58,078 nt of DNA from JANWXD01 sp037446115 (GTDB lineage Bacteria; Acidobacteriota; Terriglobia; Bryobacterales; Bryobacteraceae): contig JBBIJF010000028.1 of assembly GCA_037446115.1 (NCBI GenBank), forward strand, positions 1 to 58,078, read 5' to 3'. The translations under genes and the position numbers were made by a program. Shown piece after piece: positions 17,601 through 26,335 of the stretch (position 1 is its first letter; each line of letters opens with the position of its first letter). The notes below the pieces were generated by a model. That model was not told the origin of the DNA. It was given only the letters and a program-made list of their open reading frames with translations, and made no database searches.

Positions 17601-18617
17601 ATGAAAATCGGCGTGATCGGCCTCGGCTTCATGGGTAGCACGCACCTGAGGGCGCTCCGCAACGTGCCGCAGGCGGAGCTTCACGCCGTGGTCAGCGGCG
17701 ATCCGCGCAAGCTCGAAGGGGACCTGAGCGGCATTCAAGGTAACATCGGCGGGCCGGGTGAGCGCTTTGACTTCACGGGCGTGCGCAAGTATCGCACCTG
17801 GCAGGAAGCGGTGGCCGATCCCGAACTGGAAGCGGTGGACATCTGCCTGCCGACCAACCTCCACGCGGAGGTGGCGATGGCCGCTCTCGGCGCGGGCAAG
17901 CACGTACTGGTGGAAAAGCCGATGGCGCTCGATGGCGCCGCGGCGGACGCCATGGTGGCGGCGGCCCGTGACAGCGGTCGGGTCCTGATGACCGCGCATG
18001 TGCTGCGCTTCTGGCCTGATTACGTGGCGCTGGCGGATGCCATCCGTTCGGGCAGGGTCGGCGCCGTGCGGGCGGCGATCTTCCGCAGGCGCTGCGCGGC
18101 CCCCGGCTGGAGCGCCTGGCTCGCCAACAAGGAATCGAGCGGCGGCGGCGTCTTCGATCTGCTGATTCACGATGTGGACTTTTGTCTGCACTTGTTCGGT
18201 CCGCCGGAAGCCGTCTCGGCCGTGGGCTACGAAGATCTGGGCCGCGGCATGGACTGGATCACGGCCCAGCTCCACTACGCCGGCATCGGGGGCGTGGTGA
18301 TTTCGGGGGGATGGCACCATCCTGGAGCCTTTCCGTTTTCGATGGAGTACAGCGTGGTGGCCGAAGGAGGGACGATCGAGTACAGCTCGGCCGTCGGTCC
18401 GCCTGCTTTCTACCGCGCGGGGGCGGAAAAGGAAATGCTGCCTGTGGACGGCCGCGACGGCTACGAGGCCGAGCTGGCCTATTTTGTTGACTGCTGCGTC
18501 CACAGGCGGCCGCCCGAGCGCTGCCCACCGGAGCAGTCGGCGGCGGCCGTGAAGCTGACGCGCCTGATGGTGGAAGCCAGAGACCGAAGGGGAGAGAAAA
18601 TCGCATGCCGGATCTGA
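17601..18617 (+). CDS. Gfo/Idh/MocA family oxidoreductase
   Basis: A 338-residue cytoplasmic NAD(P)-dependent sugar dehydrogenase-type enzyme. The Rossmann motif MKIGVIGLGFMGSTHLRAL starts at the chosen ATG (17601). EAVDICLPTNLHAEVAMAAL and GKHVLVEKPMALDGAAADAM follow, with the conserved EKP lysine. The C-terminal domain has GGGVFDLLIHDVDFCLHLFG, where the His/Asp pair acts in substrate binding. The gene's end overlaps the next isomerase by 13 bases, so the two form a coupled pair, plausibly an inositol-like or keto-sugar oxidation and isomerisation step. Confidence 0.9.
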   Translation: MKIGVIGLGFMGSTHLRALRNVPQAELHAVVSGDPRKLEGDLSGIQGNIGGPGERFDFTGVRKYRTWQEAVADPELEAVDICLPTNLHAEVAMAALGAGKHVLVEKPMALDGAAADAMVAAARDSGRVLMTAHVLRFWPDYVALADAIRSGRVGAVRAAIFRRRCAAPGWSAWLANKESSGGGVFDLLIHDVDFCLHLFGPPEAVSAVGYEDLGRGMDWITAQLHYAGIGGVVISGGWHHPGAFPFSMEYSVVAEGGTIEYSSAVGPPAFYRAGAEKEMLPVDGRDGYEAELAYFVDCCVHRRPPERCPPEQSAAAVKLTRLMVEARDRRGEKIACRI

Positions 18618-19444
18618 GACCGATGGAAGTGGGTGTGATGTTTTGGGCCGGGCCTGACCCGGTCCAGACGCTGCGGGAAGTCAAAGGGCTGGGGGTGCGC
18701 TGCGGCCAGATGGGCATCCCCGGGGATATGAAGCTGGACGGAGCTGCGCCGGCGTGGAAAGCCGCCCTGGCAAGCGAGGAGTTCACCTTGGTGACGATTT
18801 TCGCCGCCTACAGCGGGGAGAGCTATGCCGACGCGCCCAGCGTGCAGCGGACCGTCGGATTCATCCCCGCCTCCACGCGAGCGGAGCGCGAGCGGCGCAC
18901 GTACGAGATCAGCGACTTTGCCGCGGCGCTCGGCGTCGGCAGCATCGCCTGCCACATCGGCTTCGTGCCCGAGGACAGAACCCACCCGGACTATGTCGCC
19001 GTGCGCGACCTGGTGCGCCGCATCTGCGACCACGCGGCCAAACACAACCAGACCTTTGCTCTGGAGACCGGTCAGGAACCCGCGCACGTGCTGCTTGAGT
19101 TCCTCAAGGACGTGGGCCGGCCCAACCTGGGGATCAACTTCGATCCCGCCAACATGATTCTGTACGGCACGGGGGATCCGATCGAGGCGCTGGAGGTGCT
19201 GGCGCCGCACGTCATCTCCGTGCATTGCAAAGACGGGGACTGGCCGCCCAAGGACAAACCCGGTGCGCTCGGCACCGAGCAGCCGCTCGGCAAAGGCTCG
19301 GTGGGAATCGAACGCTTCATCGCCAAGCTGAAGCAGATCGGATTTCGGGGTCCGCTGAATATCGAACGCGAGGTCGAGGACCCGGACGAGCGGCGGCGCG
19401 ACATCCTGGAGGCCGTAGCATTGCTGCGGAAACTGACCAGTTGA
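18605..19444 (+). CDS. Sugar phosphate isomerase/epimerase
   Basis: A 279-residue TIM-barrel protein of the AP-endonuclease-2/xylose-isomerase-like superfamily. Recognisable parts are LREVKGLGVRCGQMGIPGD, FAAALGVGSIACHIGFVP, QTFALETGQEPAHVLLEFL, NLGINFDPANMILYG and VISVHCKDGDWPPK, ending with FRGPLNIEREVEDPDERR. The acidic and His residues in these segments are the usual metal ligands. No signal peptide, so it is cytoplasmic, unlike the exported paralogue at 15969. Overlap with the upstream oxidoreductase indicates coordinated expression. Confidence 0.88.
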   Translation: MPDLRPMEVGVMFWAGPDPVQTLREVKGLGVRCGQMGIPGDMKLDGAAPAWKAALASEEFTLVTIFAAYSGESYADAPSVQRTVGFIPASTRAERERRTYEISDFAAALGVGSIACHIGFVPEDRTHPDYVAVRDLVRRICDHAAKHNQTFALETGQEPAHVLLEFLKDVGRPNLGINFDPANMILYGTGDPIEALEVLAPHVISVHCKDGDWPPKDKPGALGTEQPLGKGSVGIERFIAKLKQIGFRGPLNIEREVEDPDERRRDILEAVALLRKLTS

Positions 19445-19453
19445 GGCCGGCGG

Positions 19454-19663
19454 CTAGCCCACGCACTCCAGGATGTAGTACTTCTTGCCGTCCGGCCTCG
19501 CGATCTGGCCGGTGATAATCCATTCATGCCCGTCGGCCAGGTAGACGCGCCGGTAGGAATCGTATTCGAGACCTACCTGCCGGTCAACACGCCACGTCTC
19601 CACCTCGCGCGTGTCGCCCGGGCTCCAGGACGTGCGTGCGATGCGGAAAGGGCCGGTGTCCAT
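19454..19663 (-). CDS. Small hypothetical protein, 69 aa
   Basis: A short protein starting at the ATG at 19663 (MDTGPFRIARTSWSPGDTRE). It is rich in Arg, Tyr and Trp, without a signal or membrane segment, and ends YYILECVG. No family recognised. Composition and absence of rare residues suggest real coding, but the evidence is modest. It is convergent with the isomerase and divergent from the sugar-binding lipoprotein, with its start 88 bases from that gene's ATG. Confidence 0.5.
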   Translation of the reverse strand: MDTGPFRIARTSWSPGDTREVETWRVDRQVGLEYDSYRRVYLADGHEWIITGQIARPDGKKYYILECVG

Positions 19664-19688
19664 GTGGCGAGCATAGCAGAGACGCGGT

Positions 19689-19717
19689 TTGCCCGGGCGC
19701 GGCCCCGGACATATACT
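19689..19717 (+). promoter_or_regulatory. Sigma70-type promoter for the sugar-binding lipoprotein
   Basis: TTGCCC (19689-19694), a 17-base spacer and TATACT (19712-19717), 33 bases before the ATG at 19751. It may also drive the following oxidoreductase gene. Confidence 0.55.
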
Positions 19718-19750
19718 CATACTTTGCTCAGCGCAAGTAGAGAGGGCCGT

Positions 19751-20722
19751 ATGCGAACCGTCACGATAGCAGCCTTAACCTCCGCGCTCTGGCTTGCCGG
19801 CTGCGGCGGCGGACGTCACGAAGCTACAGAAGCCTATTTCCTGGTCACCTCCAATGTGAAGATCGCTTACTGGCAGGAGGCGGCGGCCGGAATGGCGGCG
19901 GCGGCCCGCCAGCTCGGCGTCAAGAGTGAGATGGTGGGACCCGAATCGTATGATCCCCAAGGCGAGCGGGAGGCCTTCGAGCAAGTTGTGGCCCGGCAGC
20001 CCGCGCCCGCGGGGATCATGGTCTCAGCGGCGAATCCGGACGTGCTGCGCCCTGCCATTGACGCGGCGATTGCCAAGGGAATTCCCGTCATCACCGTGGA
20101 TGCGGACGTCCCGGACAGCAAGCGGCTGCTGTTTGTGGGTACGGACAATTACGAGGCCGGGCAGCTCGGTGCCGAGCTGCTGGTCAAGCGGCTGGGCGGC
20201 AAGGGCAATGTGGTCTTTTACACGATTGTCGGTCAGGGGAACCTCGTCGAGCGGATGGAGGGGTACAAGCGCGTGCTGATCCAGCATCCCGGCATCCGGA
20301 TCGTGCAGACGGTGGATATGAAGGGCGACCCCGTGGTGGCCTTCGAGACGACGAAGAAGATCCTCGAGACAGTCAAGCCGGTGCCGGATGCGTTCGTGTG
20401 CCTGGAGGCGCTTTCCTGCCAGGAAGTGGCCGACGTGCTGGACCGGCAAAAAGTGACAGGCAAGACGCTGATCGCCATGGACACCAATCGCAGCACCCTC
20501 GAGTGGATTCAGAAGGGAATGATCTACGCGACCATCGCGCAGAAGCCTTACACGATGGCCTACTACGGCGTCAAGGTTCTCGACGACCTCTATCACAACA
20601 AGCCGGAGCGGCTGGACCAGAACTGGGCCCGCAACACCCGCTCGCCGCTGCCGGTCTTCATTGACACGGGTACGACGCTCATTGACGCCAGCAACGTAGA
20701 GGCCTATCTCAAGCAGCCGTGA
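19751..20722 (+). CDS. RbsB-like sugar-binding lipoprotein
   Basis: A 323-residue periplasmic binding protein of the LacI/RbsB type. The ATG at 19751 gives a lipoprotein signal with lipobox LAGC (Cys18). The two-lobed fold is marked by YWQEAAAGMAAAARQLGV, PAGIMVSAANPDVLRPAIDA, GIPVITVDADVP, FVGTDNYEAGQLGAELL and PDAFVCLEALSCQEVADVL. Such proteins normally deliver sugars to an ABC permease or present them to a sensor. No permease or ATPase gene is adjacent, so the partner is encoded elsewhere or absent. The downstream Gfo/Idh/MocA gene is on the same strand. Confidence 0.9.
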   Translation: MRTVTIAALTSALWLAGCGGGRHEATEAYFLVTSNVKIAYWQEAAAGMAAAARQLGVKSEMVGPESYDPQGEREAFEQVVARQPAPAGIMVSAANPDVLRPAIDAAIAKGIPVITVDADVPDSKRLLFVGTDNYEAGQLGAELLVKRLGGKGNVVFYTIVGQGNLVERMEGYKRVLIQHPGIRIVQTVDMKGDPVVAFETTKKILETVKPVPDAFVCLEALSCQEVADVLDRQKVTGKTLIAMDTNRSTLEWIQKGMIYATIAQKPYTMAYYGVKVLDDLYHNKPERLDQNWARNTRSPLPVFIDTGTTLIDASNVEAYLKQP

Positions 20723-20781
20723 GCGCGGCAACCGGGCACGGAACTCCCGGGGCGGAATCCACGGCTGCGAGGAGGAAAATC

Positions 20782-21978
20782 ATGGCAAACTCGGCTTCGT
20801 CTCCGACGTCACGGCGGCGGTTTCTGCACTCTTCCATGGCTGCGGGCGGGCTGATGGTGCTCCCTCCGCAGACTGCTTTCGGCACGCAGGCCAACTCCGC
20901 CGTGGAGCTCGGCATCATCGGCTGCGGCGGGCGCGGTAACTGGATCGGCGGCCACTTTGTGGAGTTCACCACGACCCGCATCGTGGCTCTCCACGATCCC
21001 TTCCGCGACAAACTGGAGGCGACGGCGGAGAAGTTCAAGGTGGATCGCGCGCGTCTGTACGGCGGTCTGGAAGGCTACAAAGACCTGCTCGCTTCCCGGC
21101 TGGACGCCGTCGCCATCGAGAGCCCGCCCTATTTTCACCCGGAGCAGGCCGCCGCAGCGGTCGCCGCGGGCAAACACGTCTTTCTGGCCAAGCCCGTGGC
21201 GGTGGACGTGGCGGGTTGTAAAAGCATCCTGGAGTCCGGCGAAAAGGCCAAGGGCAAGGTGAGTTTTCTGGTGGACTTTCAAACCCGCGCCCAGGCCGCC
21301 TTTCAGGAAGTCGCCCGGCGGGTCCATGCAGGCGCCATTGGAGCGCCGGTGCTCGGCCACGTGTTCTATCACACCGGCCGCCTGCGGCCGCAGGCGCCCC
21401 CCGGCGCGCCCCCGGCGGAGGCACGTCTGCGAAACTGGGTCTTCGATAAAGCCCTTTCGGGCGACATTATCGTCGAGCAGAACATCCACGTTCTGGATGT
21501 AGCCAACTGGTATCTCCAATCCCATCCCCTGCGGGCCTTTGGCACCGGCGGCCGCAAAGCTCGCGTGGACGTGGGCGATTGCTGGGATCATTTCCTGGTC
21601 ACCTACTCGTACCCGGGTGATGTGCGCGTGGACTTCAGCTCCGCGCAGTTCACCAAGGGCTTTCACGACATGTGCATCCGGGTCTACGGAACCTCCGGCA
21701 CGGTGGATTCTCACTACGGGGGATTCGTCAGGATCACGGGAGACAATCCCTGGCCCGGCGTGGAAAAGGACGACACGTTTCGTGAGGGCGCCATCGCAAA
21801 TGTCAAGAATTTCATCGAGAGCATCCGTAGCGGCCGGCTGTTGAACAACGCCGCCGAGAGTGTCGAGAGCAATCTCACGGCGATCCTGGGCCGCATGGCG
21901 GCTTACAACGAGCGTACCGTCACCTGGGACGAGATGCTGCGCAGCAACGAGAAGCTGGAAGCCAACCTGCGGCTCTGA
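20782..21978 (+). CDS. Tat-exported Gfo/Idh/MocA family oxidoreductase
   Basis: A 398-residue secreted oxidoreductase. The ATG at 20782 is preferred because AGGAGG lies at 20770-20775; a GTG at 20719 overlapping the preceding stop is the alternative. The Tat signal SRRRFLHSSMAAGGLMVLP is near the N-terminus. Domain marks are ELGIIGCGGRGNWIGGHF, RLDAVAIESPPYFHPEQ, GKHVFLAKPVAVDVAGCK (AKP where EKP is usual) and DIIVEQNIHVLDVANWYL. Tat export implies folding with bound NAD(P) before transport. Substrate is probably a sugar or cyclitol. This family is highly expanded in Bryobacterales and Planctomycetes. Confidence 0.9.
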   Translation: MANSASSPTSRRRFLHSSMAAGGLMVLPPQTAFGTQANSAVELGIIGCGGRGNWIGGHFVEFTTTRIVALHDPFRDKLEATAEKFKVDRARLYGGLEGYKDLLASRLDAVAIESPPYFHPEQAAAAVAAGKHVFLAKPVAVDVAGCKSILESGEKAKGKVSFLVDFQTRAQAAFQEVARRVHAGAIGAPVLGHVFYHTGRLRPQAPPGAPPAEARLRNWVFDKALSGDIIVEQNIHVLDVANWYLQSHPLRAFGTGGRKARVDVGDCWDHFLVTYSYPGDVRVDFSSAQFTKGFHDMCIRVYGTSGTVDSHYGGFVRITGDNPWPGVEKDDTFREGAIANVKNFIESIRSGRLLNNAAESVESNLTAILGRMAAYNERTVTWDEMLRSNEKLEANLRL

Positions 21979-22046
21979 GGCGGCGCCCGCGGCGTCAGAT
22001 CTCGTTCGCCTTCAAAGGGGGAGGGGATAGCGTACACTGTGAGGCG

Positions 22047-23291
22047 ATGGCCCGTGGGCTCGACAAACCGGCGACTGTGCTGGTCGAGGCGCTGCTGGAG
22101 GACAGCACCGTGGCGGCCTGTCTGCGCGCCTTCAACCGGCACAAGCAATGGATCAACGAGCAGCACGTGGCCCTGTGTCGCATTCCGGCTCCTACATTCC
22201 TGGAGCAGCAGCGGGCCGGGTGGATGCTCGAGCAGTTTCGTGCCTTGGGGTGCGATGCGCACCTGGACCGCTCGGGCAACGTGGTGGCCCGTCCTAAGGG
22301 ATACGACACTCGTCCGTGGGTGGCGCTGACGGCCCACCTGGACACGGTTCTGGCGCCCCGGAGCCCTGAGGAAATTGCGCTGGCGCCTGACGGCCGCTTG
22401 CTCGGCCCCGGGGTTTCGGACAACGGTGCAGGTCTGGCGGCGCTGCTGGCAGTGGCCAGGGCTCTCGAAGAGGCGCCACCGCTGCCGGACCGGCGGGCCG
22501 GCCTGCTGCTGGTTGCCAACGTCGGCGAGGAGGGCGAGGGGAACCTGAGCGGCATGCGGTACCTGTGCCGGCATTCTCCGGTAGCCGGCGACCTCAAAGC
22601 GCTGGTCGTGCTGGACGGGCCTTCGACCGATCACATCACCTGCCAGGCGCTGGAAAGCCGGCGCTTTGAGATCACCATCACGGGTCCGGGCGGACATAGC
22701 TGGAGCGATTACGGAGTGGGCAACCCGATTCACGCTCTCGGCCGGGCTGTGGCGCTTCTGACCGAACACCGCGCCAACGGCGCCGAGGGGCCCCGCGTGT
22801 CCTACAGCTTTGGGATGATCGAAGGCGGCTCCAGTGTCAACTCGATTCCCGCCTCCGCCCGTGCCAAGGTGGACATCCGCTCCGAAAGCGCGCGCCGGGT
22901 GGAGGAGATGTCGGCCATGCTGGCCGCGGTGGTCGAGCGGGCGGTCGCCGTGGAAAACGAGAGAGCCACGGCCGGCAAGGTGGTGGCGCGCGTGCGGGAG
23001 ATCGGGGCAAGACCGGGCGGGAGGCTGCCGGAGGACGCCCCGCTGCTGGCCTATTTGCGCGCCGTGGACGCCTACCTGGGGATTCGGTCACGGCTGGACT
23101 GTGCTTCTACGGATGCCAACATCCCGCTCTCGATGGGCATTCCGGCGGTCTCCATCGGCGCCGGAGGTCAGGGCGGCGGCGCGCACACGCTCGGGGAGTG
23201 GTACCGCCCGGACGGGCGCGACCTTGGTCTGAAGCGCATTCTCCTCACGTTGTTCCTGCTGCTGCGGGACCCCGGTGTCGCGGCAGAATGA
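22047..23291 (+). CDS. M20-family metallopeptidase
   Basis: A 414-residue zinc peptidase of the M20 (PepT/ArgE/DapE) family, cytoplasmic. The metal-binding sequences are VALTAHLDTVL (HxD), PGVSDNGAGLAALLA (the Asp bridging two metals), LLVANVGEEGEGNLSG (the EE catalytic pair) and GGGAHTLGEWY (the last His). The dimerisation lid domain lies about residues 200-310 (ITITGPGGHSWSDYG). Family members trim peptides or deacylate amino acids. The stop overlaps the EamA start (ATGA), so these two genes are coupled. Confidence 0.9.
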   Translation: MARGLDKPATVLVEALLEDSTVAACLRAFNRHKQWINEQHVALCRIPAPTFLEQQRAGWMLEQFRALGCDAHLDRSGNVVARPKGYDTRPWVALTAHLDTVLAPRSPEEIALAPDGRLLGPGVSDNGAGLAALLAVARALEEAPPLPDRRAGLLLVANVGEEGEGNLSGMRYLCRHSPVAGDLKALVVLDGPSTDHITCQALESRRFEITITGPGGHSWSDYGVGNPIHALGRAVALLTEHRANGAEGPRVSYSFGMIEGGSSVNSIPASARAKVDIRSESARRVEEMSAMLAAVVERAVAVENERATAGKVVARVREIGARPGGRLPEDAPLLAYLRAVDAYLGIRSRLDCASTDANIPLSMGIPAVSIGAGGQGGGAHTLGEWYRPDGRDLGLKRILLTLFLLLRDPGVAAE

Positions 23292-24199
23292 CCGCCGGAG
23301 ACATCCGTCCGGCCTGGCAGGCAGACGCCGCCCTGGTTTTGATCACGCTCATTTGGGGCGCCACCTTCGTCCTCGTCAAGGAGGCCCTGGAGGATGTTTC
23401 GACCCTCCTGTTTCTGGCGCTGCGCTTCACACTGGCCTCCGCAGCCCTGGCCGTAGGCTTCCGGGCGCGCGGGCCGTTGCGAATCGAGCGACGCGTTCTG
23501 CGGGCGGGTGTGGGAACCGGCCTGTGCCTGTTTACCGGGTATCTGTTCCAAACCTTCGGGCTGCGTTTCACGACGCCCTCTAAGTCCGCGTTCATCACCG
23601 GCCTTTCCGTAGTGCTGGTGCCCCTGCTGGCCGCGGCCGTAGGCCGCTCCCGGCCGGGCCCTTCAGAGTGGGCCGGAGCGGCGGCAGCCACGTGCGGGCT
23701 CGCCCTGCTCACGCTGGAGGGTTCGAGCCTGCGCATGGGCCTGGGGGACGGGTTGACGCTGGTGTGTGCCGTCGGGTTCGCGACCCATATCCTGGCAGTG
23801 GGGCACTATGCCCCGCGCGTGCGTGTGGAGGAACTGAGCCTTGTGCAGATCGCTACGGCGGCGGCGCTGGCCCTGGCAGGCTGCTGGTGGGCCGAGCCGG
23901 TGCGCGTGCGGTGGAGCTTGCGCGTCATCGGAGCGGTCGTGGTCACGGGACTGCTCGCCACTGCTTTGGCGTTCACGGTCCAGGTCTGGGCTCAGCGGCG
24001 CACCACGCCCACGCGAACTGCTCTCATCTTCGCGCTGGAACCGGTGTTCGCCTGGATGACTTCTTATCTGGTGGCAGGGGAGGTTCTTTCGGTGCGCGCC
24101 GCGGCGGGCGCCATGCTGATTCTGGCGGGCGTGTTGCTTGTGGAACTGAAGCCCGCAGGGCGTAGACCGGAGGAGCGGGAACGGGCCTCTGCGCTATAA
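23288..24199 (+). CDS. EamA-family (DMT) transporter
   Basis: A 303-residue integral membrane protein with ten predicted segments in two EamA repeats. The first repeat includes ALVLITLIWGATFVLVKEAL and the second begins around GDGLTLVCAVGFATHILAV. The end of the second repeat (FALEPVFAWMTSYLVAGE) is a typical EamA signature. Members export amino acids, nucleosides or related metabolites. Coupling to the M20 peptidase could mean export of a peptide-derived product, which is inference. The ATG at 23288 is fixed by its overlap with the upstream stop. Confidence 0.9.
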   Translation: MTAGDIRPAWQADAALVLITLIWGATFVLVKEALEDVSTLLFLALRFTLASAALAVGFRARGPLRIERRVLRAGVGTGLCLFTGYLFQTFGLRFTTPSKSAFITGLSVVLVPLLAAAVGRSRPGPSEWAGAAAATCGLALLTLEGSSLRMGLGDGLTLVCAVGFATHILAVGHYAPRVRVEELSLVQIATAAALALAGCWWAEPVRVRWSLRVIGAVVVTGLLATALAFTVQVWAQRRTTPTRTALIFALEPVFAWMTSYLVAGEVLSVRAAAGAMLILAGVLLVELKPAGRRPEERERASAL

Positions 24200-24200
24200 T
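24195..24200 (+). promoter_or_regulatory. Consensus -10 element before the Deg protease
   Basis: A perfect TATAAT 33 bases upstream of the ATG at 24233, overlapping the stop codon of the EamA gene. No good -35 at 16-18 bases was found, so this may be an activator-dependent or alternative-sigma promoter. Confidence 0.35.
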
Positions 24201-24232
24201 GAAGCCAACGCCGCCTCGGAGCGCGGGCGCCT

Positions 24233-25813
24233 ATGAGTTTCCGTGAACTGGTCCGCAAACAAAAACTGCTGTCGTTCGGCCTTCTGCTGCTGACCCTCTC
24301 GCTGGGAATCCTGATCGGAACCCTGATTGGGACCGACGTGAGGGCGGCGCGGGGTCAGGCAGCTCCAGACGCTGCACCCCTGACGATTCCCGAACCTGCC
24401 GAGCTGTCCAATGCCATCAGCGAAATCGCCCGGAAGGTGGAGGCGTCCGTGGTGAACATCACGAGCGAGTACGGACTGCGGGAGTCGCGCTCGGAACGCG
24501 GCGGCGCCCGGGATGAGGACGAAGAGGAACCGGGGTTTGACCTCTTCCGCCGCTTCTTCCCCAACACACCGTTCAGTCTGCCCCAGCCCCGAAGACTGCC
24601 CGGCAACGGTTCGGGAATGATTGTGGACCCCAACGGCTACATCCTCACCAACAACCACGTGGTGGACCGCGCCGACCGGATCAAAGTCAAGCTGAACGGC
24701 GACCCGAAGGAATATCAGGCCCGGCTGGTGGGCGCGGACCGGGAAACGGACCTGGCTGTGATCAAGATTGACACGGGCCGCAAGCTGGTGCCGGTGAAGA
24801 TCGGCAACTCGGACGCCGTGCAGGTCGGCGAGTGGGCCATCGCCATCGGCTCGCCCTTCGGACTGGAGGCCACCGTGACGGCCGGCATTATCAGCGCCAA
24901 AGGGCGGCCGGGCATGGAGCAGTTCCAGCGGTTTATTCAGACGGATGCTGCAATCAATCCCGGCAACAGCGGCGGGCCGCTGCTGAACATCCGCGGCGAA
25001 GTGATCGGCATCAACACCGCTATCGCCACCAACAACGGGACGTATCAGGGTGTGGGCTTCGCGCTTCCGATCAACACGGCGGTGCGGGTCTACAACGACA
25101 TTATCAAGACCGGGCGGGTGAATCGCGGTTCGATCGGCGTTTCCCTCGAGCGCACGACGCCGGAACTGCTGCGTGTCTACGGAGCCGACCGCGGCGCATT
25201 CGTGAGCGCCGTCGAACCGGGCAGCCCGGCCGATAAGGCGGGCTTGCGCGAGCAGGACATCATCATCGCCATGAACGGCCAGCCCGTGCAGAGCGGGGAC
25301 GACCTGGTGGAACGCGTGGCGAGTGCGCCGATTGGGTCGGAGGCCACGCTGACGATCCTGCGGGAAGGCAAAAGGCAGGATGTGCGGGTGACCATCGGAG
25401 ACCGCTCCCAGGTCTGGGCGCGGAATCCGCGCATTCGAGGCGGCGAAGCCGAGCCCGCCCCGGAGGAGCGTCCGGCGAGTGGCGCCAAGTTCGGGCTCTA
25501 CGTCCGCAATGTTACGCAAGCCGACCGGGAAGAACTGGGCTACGACGGCCCGGGAGCACTCGTCATTACCCGCGTGGATCCCGGCTCGTTTGCCGAAGAC
25601 ATCGGGCTACGGCCCAACGACATCATCCTTTCGGTGAATCGCAGGCCGATCAAGGGTATCGAGGACATCAAGCAGGTCCAGGCGTCTCTGAAACCCGGGG
25701 ACGCAGTCGCCTTCCACGTCAAGCGGGCGGTCTCCCCGATGGGACGTCGGAGCAACCGCGCGGTGGAGTGGGCGAGCGTCTTCCCGGCAGGCACGCTACC
25801 GGCGCAACCGTAG
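24233..25813 (+). CDS. Do/DegP-type serine protease with two PDZ domains
   Basis: A 526-residue HtrA-family protease/chaperone of the periplasm. An N-terminal hydrophobic segment (residues 11-33) serves as signal or anchor. The trypsin-like domain shows the triad His142 (TNNHVV), Asp173 (TDLAVIK) and Ser246 (GNSGGP). PDZ1 starts near residue 300 (GSIGVSLERTTPELL) and PDZ2 near 420 (FGLYVRNVTQADREELG), with GSPADKAGL and GSFAEDIGL carboxylate-binding turns. A long acidic loop (about residues 85-105) is inserted before the catalytic core. It probably degrades misfolded envelope proteins. Confidence 0.95.
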   Translation: MSFRELVRKQKLLSFGLLLLTLSLGILIGTLIGTDVRAARGQAAPDAAPLTIPEPAELSNAISEIARKVEASVVNITSEYGLRESRSERGGARDEDEEEPGFDLFRRFFPNTPFSLPQPRRLPGNGSGMIVDPNGYILTNNHVVDRADRIKVKLNGDPKEYQARLVGADRETDLAVIKIDTGRKLVPVKIGNSDAVQVGEWAIAIGSPFGLEATVTAGIISAKGRPGMEQFQRFIQTDAAINPGNSGGPLLNIRGEVIGINTAIATNNGTYQGVGFALPINTAVRVYNDIIKTGRVNRGSIGVSLERTTPELLRVYGADRGAFVSAVEPGSPADKAGLREQDIIIAMNGQPVQSGDDLVERVASAPIGSEATLTILREGKRQDVRVTIGDRSQVWARNPRIRGGEAEPAPEERPASGAKFGLYVRNVTQADREELGYDGPGALVITRVDPGSFAEDIGLRPNDIILSVNRRPIKGIEDIKQVQASLKPGDAVAFHVKRAVSPMGRRSNRAVEWASVFPAGTLPAQP

Positions 25814-25867
25814 CCTTCCCGGGCATTTCCCGTCTGGAAACCACCTTTTGCTAGACTGAAATTGCCG

Positions 25868-26335
25868 ATGCGACGCGCCTGGCTCGCCCTGCTGTGCGTG
25901 CTTCTTCTCGGCCTGGGGCCGGCAGCCGCCCAGCAGCGAAGGAGCCGCCCGGCCCCGTCCTCAGGGACGCGGGTGGAAAAGAACGCCTCCGCTAAGCGTA
26001 CCGTTTCCTCCAAGCGCCCCACGAAGCGAGCCGCCGCCCGCAAACGGGTGCGCCGCAAAGCGGTCGCCAGCTGGCGTCTCGGACAGCAGCAGCCCACGCC
26101 GGAGCGATACCGCGAAATCCAGGAGGCCTTGATCGCGCGGGGTTATCTCGAGGGGCCGGCCACCGGAGTCTGGGGTCCGGAATCCGTGGAGGCGCTCAGG
26201 CGATTCCAGCAGGATAACCACCTGGATGCTACCGGGAAGATCAACTCCCTGTCGCTCATTGCGCTCGGACTGGGCCCGAAGCGTGACAGCGCGGCCTTGA
26301 ACGGGCAGGCCAAGGCGGAGGCGGTCCAGCCATGA
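25868..26335 (+). CDS. Exported protein with C-terminal peptidoglycan-binding-like domain
   Basis: A 155-residue protein with signal peptide (MRRAWLALLCVLLLGLGPAAA), a very basic linker (residues 25-72, rich in Arg, Lys, Ser) and a C-terminal PG_binding_1-type helical domain (RYREIQEALIARGYLEGPAT and VEALRRFQQDNHLDATGKI). A TTG two codons upstream is an alternative start. The basic linker may bind anionic cell-wall or lipid polymers. The stop overlaps the ATG of ald. Confidence 0.8.
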   Translation: MRRAWLALLCVLLLGLGPAAAQQRRSRPAPSSGTRVEKNASAKRTVSSKRPTKRAAARKRVRRKAVASWRLGQQQPTPERYREIQEALIARGYLEGPATGVWGPESVEALRRFQQDNHLDATGKINSLSLIALGLGPKRDSAALNGQAKAEAVQP

